IMG/VR virus record: IMGVR_UViG_3300047409_000574
Location: 62,001-126,000 of that record
DNA length: 64,000 bases
Reading direction: 5' to 3' (one strand)
From: a virus
The position numbers and the translations under genes are program-made. A model generated the notes under the pieces. It was not told where the DNA came from. It searched no databases and saw nothing but the letters and a program-made list of their open reading frames with translations. Shown here in pieces: positions 62,200 to 64,000 of this stretch (its first letter is position 1; each line of letters begins with the position of its first letter).

Positions 62200-62589
62200 A
62201 TGCCGTACAACAGAAATGGCACGCGCTACTACGTCCTCTCGGCGTCGCGCCAGCGCGTTCAGGGTGCGCCCGCCGTCGAGGACAGCGTCGTCGGCGTCGT
62301 GCAGAAGCAGGTGCAGCCGAAGGGTGACGTTGGCCTTTCGGTTCAGGCGATCATCGCGGCGGCCGAGCCGTGCGTCATCGTCTGCAAGGGCATCGTGCAG
62401 GTGCCGTTCGTCGCCACTTCGGTGAAGGGCAGCACGTGCTGGATTCACGCCACCACGGATGCTCTCTCGGTGGCCGACCCCGGCGCGGGCAACGGTCGCA
62501 AGTTCGGGCGTGTGGTCGAAGTTCAGGGCCAGCGCGGAACCCCGACGGGCTTCATGCGCGTCGATCTCGACTCGAAGGACTCGTTCTGA
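62200..62589 (+). CDS. Capsid decoration protein (DUF2190-like)
   Basis: 129 residues, ATG with GGGAGGAAC upstream. 'VVGVVQKQVQPKGDVGLSVQ', 'PCVIVCKGIVQVPFVAT', 'GSTCWIHATTDALS' and 'GRVVEVQGQRGTPTGFMRVD' match small beta-barrel decoration proteins that bind outside the capsid, and the place between protease and coat gene is typical. The stop overlaps the coat start. Confidence 0.82.
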   Translation: MPYNRNGTRYYVLSASRQRVQGAPAVEDSVVGVVQKQVQPKGDVGLSVQAIIAAAEPCVIVCKGIVQVPFVATSVKGSTCWIHATTDALSVADPGAGNGRKFGRVVEVQGQRGTPTGFMRVDLDSKDSF

Positions 62590-63698
62590 TGAGCCGCTAC
62601 GGAATCTGGGGGCACAGCATCCCGTTGTTCGACGCCTGGCAGGAGTGGGCGGAGAACGGCGAGGCGCGGGTGGCGTCACTCCGGGAGGCAGCAGGCGACG
62701 GCGACTACGACGCGGCGCTTGCCCTGGAGGAGATGGACACCCGGTTCGACTTCCCCAACTACCTGTTCGGCCCGGTGAGCACGTCGCTCTGGCACGGCTA
62801 CTCGCAGGTGGCCCCCCAGTACCGGCGCTACGCCCGGATCGAGAACCTGCCCGACCTACGCGAGCGCCGGTTGCGCGGTCTGAACGCCGTGCGCGGCATG
62901 AGCTACGTCGGGGAGAACGGCGAGTACGTCGAGGGGCGGCGCACGGAGCGCCCGTCGGCGGGCCTGATGGTGGACAAGTACGGGTTCGTCTACAAGATCA
63001 CGATGGAGGCGATCATCAACGACGAGACCGGGGAACTGCTCAACCGAGTCCCCGGCGAGATGGGGCGCGATGCCTCGATCTTCGTCGCGAACACGCTGGT
63101 CGCCCTGATCGAGTCGAACCCGCTCGCGCCGGACGGTGCGGTGTTCTTCTCGTCCGGTCGCGGCAACCAGACGACGCTTGCGCTGTCCGAGGACTCTCTC
63201 GCGGACGGCATCACGTTCATGGACACCCTGACGGACGACTCGGGCTACCCGATCACCGTTCGTGTCGGGTCTCTGATCGTGCGGAACACGCGGCTCCAGA
63301 TGGTCGCCGCACGGATCGTCAACTCGACGCTGACCGGCGTGAACGTGACGTACACGGGCGCGGCCGGGATCGGCAGCAACATCTTCGACAAGGGCACGAT
63401 CAACCCGCTCGCGGGCATCCTGCCCAACGACGGCATCGTGAAGGAGCGGTTCTTCTCGGACTCGAACGACTGGTACTTGTTCGCTGACCCGAACGACGTG
63501 CCCTCGTTCGCGCTGGGCTTCCTGAACGGCAACGAGCAGCCCTTCGTGGGTCTGCGCGAGCCGCAGGTGCGCTCGGCGATGGGGCCGGGTCTCGACCCGT
63601 ACACGTTCGAGTTCGACTCGATCGACTTCAAGGCGCGCCACTTCTTCGGGTGTGCGTGCGTCGATCCTCGTGGTGCGTATCGCGGAGTTGTGGCATGA
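62589..63698 (+). CDS. Major capsid protein (HK97 fold, Mu gpT-like)
   Basis: 369 residues, ATG in an ATGA-type overlap; an overlapping open frame starting at 62370 is not used. 'KYGFVYKITMEAIINDETGE', 'LNRVPGEMGRDASIFVANTL', 'VFFSSGRGNQTTLALSEDSL', 'GSLIVRNTRLQMVAARIVNS' and 'DSNDWYLFADPNDVPSFAL' follow the P- and A-domain layout of HK97-like coat proteins of this family. It would form the capsid shell after scaffold-assisted assembly. Position right after protease and decoration genes confirms the module. Confidence 0.93.
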   Translation: MSRYGIWGHSIPLFDAWQEWAENGEARVASLREAAGDGDYDAALALEEMDTRFDFPNYLFGPVSTSLWHGYSQVAPQYRRYARIENLPDLRERRLRGLNAVRGMSYVGENGEYVEGRRTERPSAGLMVDKYGFVYKITMEAIINDETGELLNRVPGEMGRDASIFVANTLVALIESNPLAPDGAVFFSSGRGNQTTLALSEDSLADGITFMDTLTDDSGYPITVRVGSLIVRNTRLQMVAARIVNSTLTGVNVTYTGAAGIGSNIFDKGTINPLAGILPNDGIVKERFFSDSNDWYLFADPNDVPSFALGFLNGNEQPFVGLREPQVRSAMGPGLDPYTFEFDSIDFKARHFFGCACVDPRGAYRGVVA

Positions 63699-64000
63699 GC
63701 CACACCGTCGTAGAAATGGAGATGGAGCAGGCCCGCCGGGAAGGCGGCCAGTACGGCTCTGCTCGCAACGCGGAGGAGTTGATCCGCAACCACATCGCCA
63801 AGCTCGACCCGGAGGTGCAGGCGGCGGCTCTCCGCCCGGTCAACGAGGAGGCCACGGCCGACCTCGACTGGGAGGAGATCGACGCCCCGGAGGGCGGCAT
63901 CATCCGCTCGGCGGTTGTGCGGGGCACAACCCCGGACACGACCGTGATCTCCTACGTGTGGGAGGACGGGCTGGGCATCTGGCACAAGGGTGTGCAGGCC
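63695..64000 (+). CDS. Protein downstream of major capsid gene (3' end outside window)
   Basis: ATG 63695 overlaps the coat stop (ATGA); 102 codons are visible without a stop. Acidic and helical at first ('MEMEQARREGGQYGSARNAE'), then beta-rich ('DTTVISYVWEDGLGIWHKGV'). The place after the coat gene is where head-completion or connector genes usually lie, but no family is recognised. Confidence 0.75.
   Translation, partial: MSHTVVEMEMEQARREGGQYGSARNAEELIRNHIAKLDPEVQAAALRPVNEEATADLDWEEIDAPEGGIIRSAVVRGTTPDTTVISYVWEDGLGIWHKGVQA

Noticed and set aside
62370-62588. N-terminal extension of the major capsid frame from 62370
   Set aside because: It overlaps the decoration protein completely in another frame; the ATG at 62589 gives a normal coat protein and an overlap junction.
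1-64000. tRNA genes, CRISPR arrays, insertion sequences and integrase/attachment sites
   Set aside because: Looked for T-loop GTTCGANTC contexts, regular spaced repeats, transposase motifs and tyrosine/serine recombinase motifs; none was convincing. The only mobile elements supported are the intein and the homing-endonuclease-type genes.

Overview
The window is a contiguous stretch of a large, high-GC tailed-phage (or prophage) genome. Every gene I can support is on the + strand. GTG starts are very common, stop/start overlaps of the GTGA or ATGA type run through most of the map, and an HK97-type capsid module sits at the right end. No rRNA, tRNA, CRISPR array, terminase or portal gene was recognised. 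The host is probably a high-GC actinobacterium. The best clue is a collagen-like gene (58575-59159) whose N-terminus (hydrophobic signal, then an 'ITGAQIKDHSIGLADI'-like stretch) resembles secreted proteins of Solirubrobacterales/Thermoleophilia; this is inference from recalled family features.

Layout. (1) 1-18.5 kb: four very large or large multidomain proteins (2-4654, 7907-9886, 10106-11998, 11998-13917) and a fifth at 16468-18468, separated by small genes and two GroES-like co-chaperonins. They carry zincin metallopeptidase motifs (HEMGH, HEMVH), GNAT acetyltransferase modules, an ADP-ribosyltransferase-like domain split by a class-3-type intein, a JAB-like histidine motif and a zeta-toxin-like kinase. 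(2) 18.5-48.3 kb: a dense accessory region of about 80 small genes: RNase H, a Spo11/TopoVI-A-like protein, two homing-endonuclease-type genes, a MazG-like protein, an ATP-grasp-like protein, a HigA-like HTH protein, an HD hydrolase, a DUF1643 protein and many tiny Cys-rich zinc-ribbon proteins. (3) 48.4-55.5 kb: one 2387-residue protein with a papain/transglutaminase-like C-H-D region, two peptidoglycan-binding repeats, zinc knuckles and phage-specific domains. (4) 55.6-60.65 kb: small genes, a collagen-like protein and an Ig-like protein. (5) 60.7-64 kb: capsid maturation protease with scaffold-like tail, decoration protein, major capsid protein and the start of the next gene.

Two signals stand out. 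First, seven intergenic sites share a promoter-leader cassette: an extended -10 (TGCTACACT or TTGCTACACT), a hairpin whose stem sequence differs at almost every site but stays base-paired while the loop stays YAGACCR, a conserved GTGTGTAGACC, and a strong AGGAGGTAG ribosome-binding site. The covarying stem with constant loop points to a phage-encoded, RNA-level regulatory element. Second, the giant proteins share two peptide tags across otherwise unrelated domains: HPRGRGGKW-like (eight copies in five proteins) and G(E/D)KG(D/G) (about 18 copies). Together with the capsid protease nearby this suggests a family of virion-packaged, possibly processed, polyvalent effector proteins delivered with the DNA. 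The packaging and processing parts are inference.
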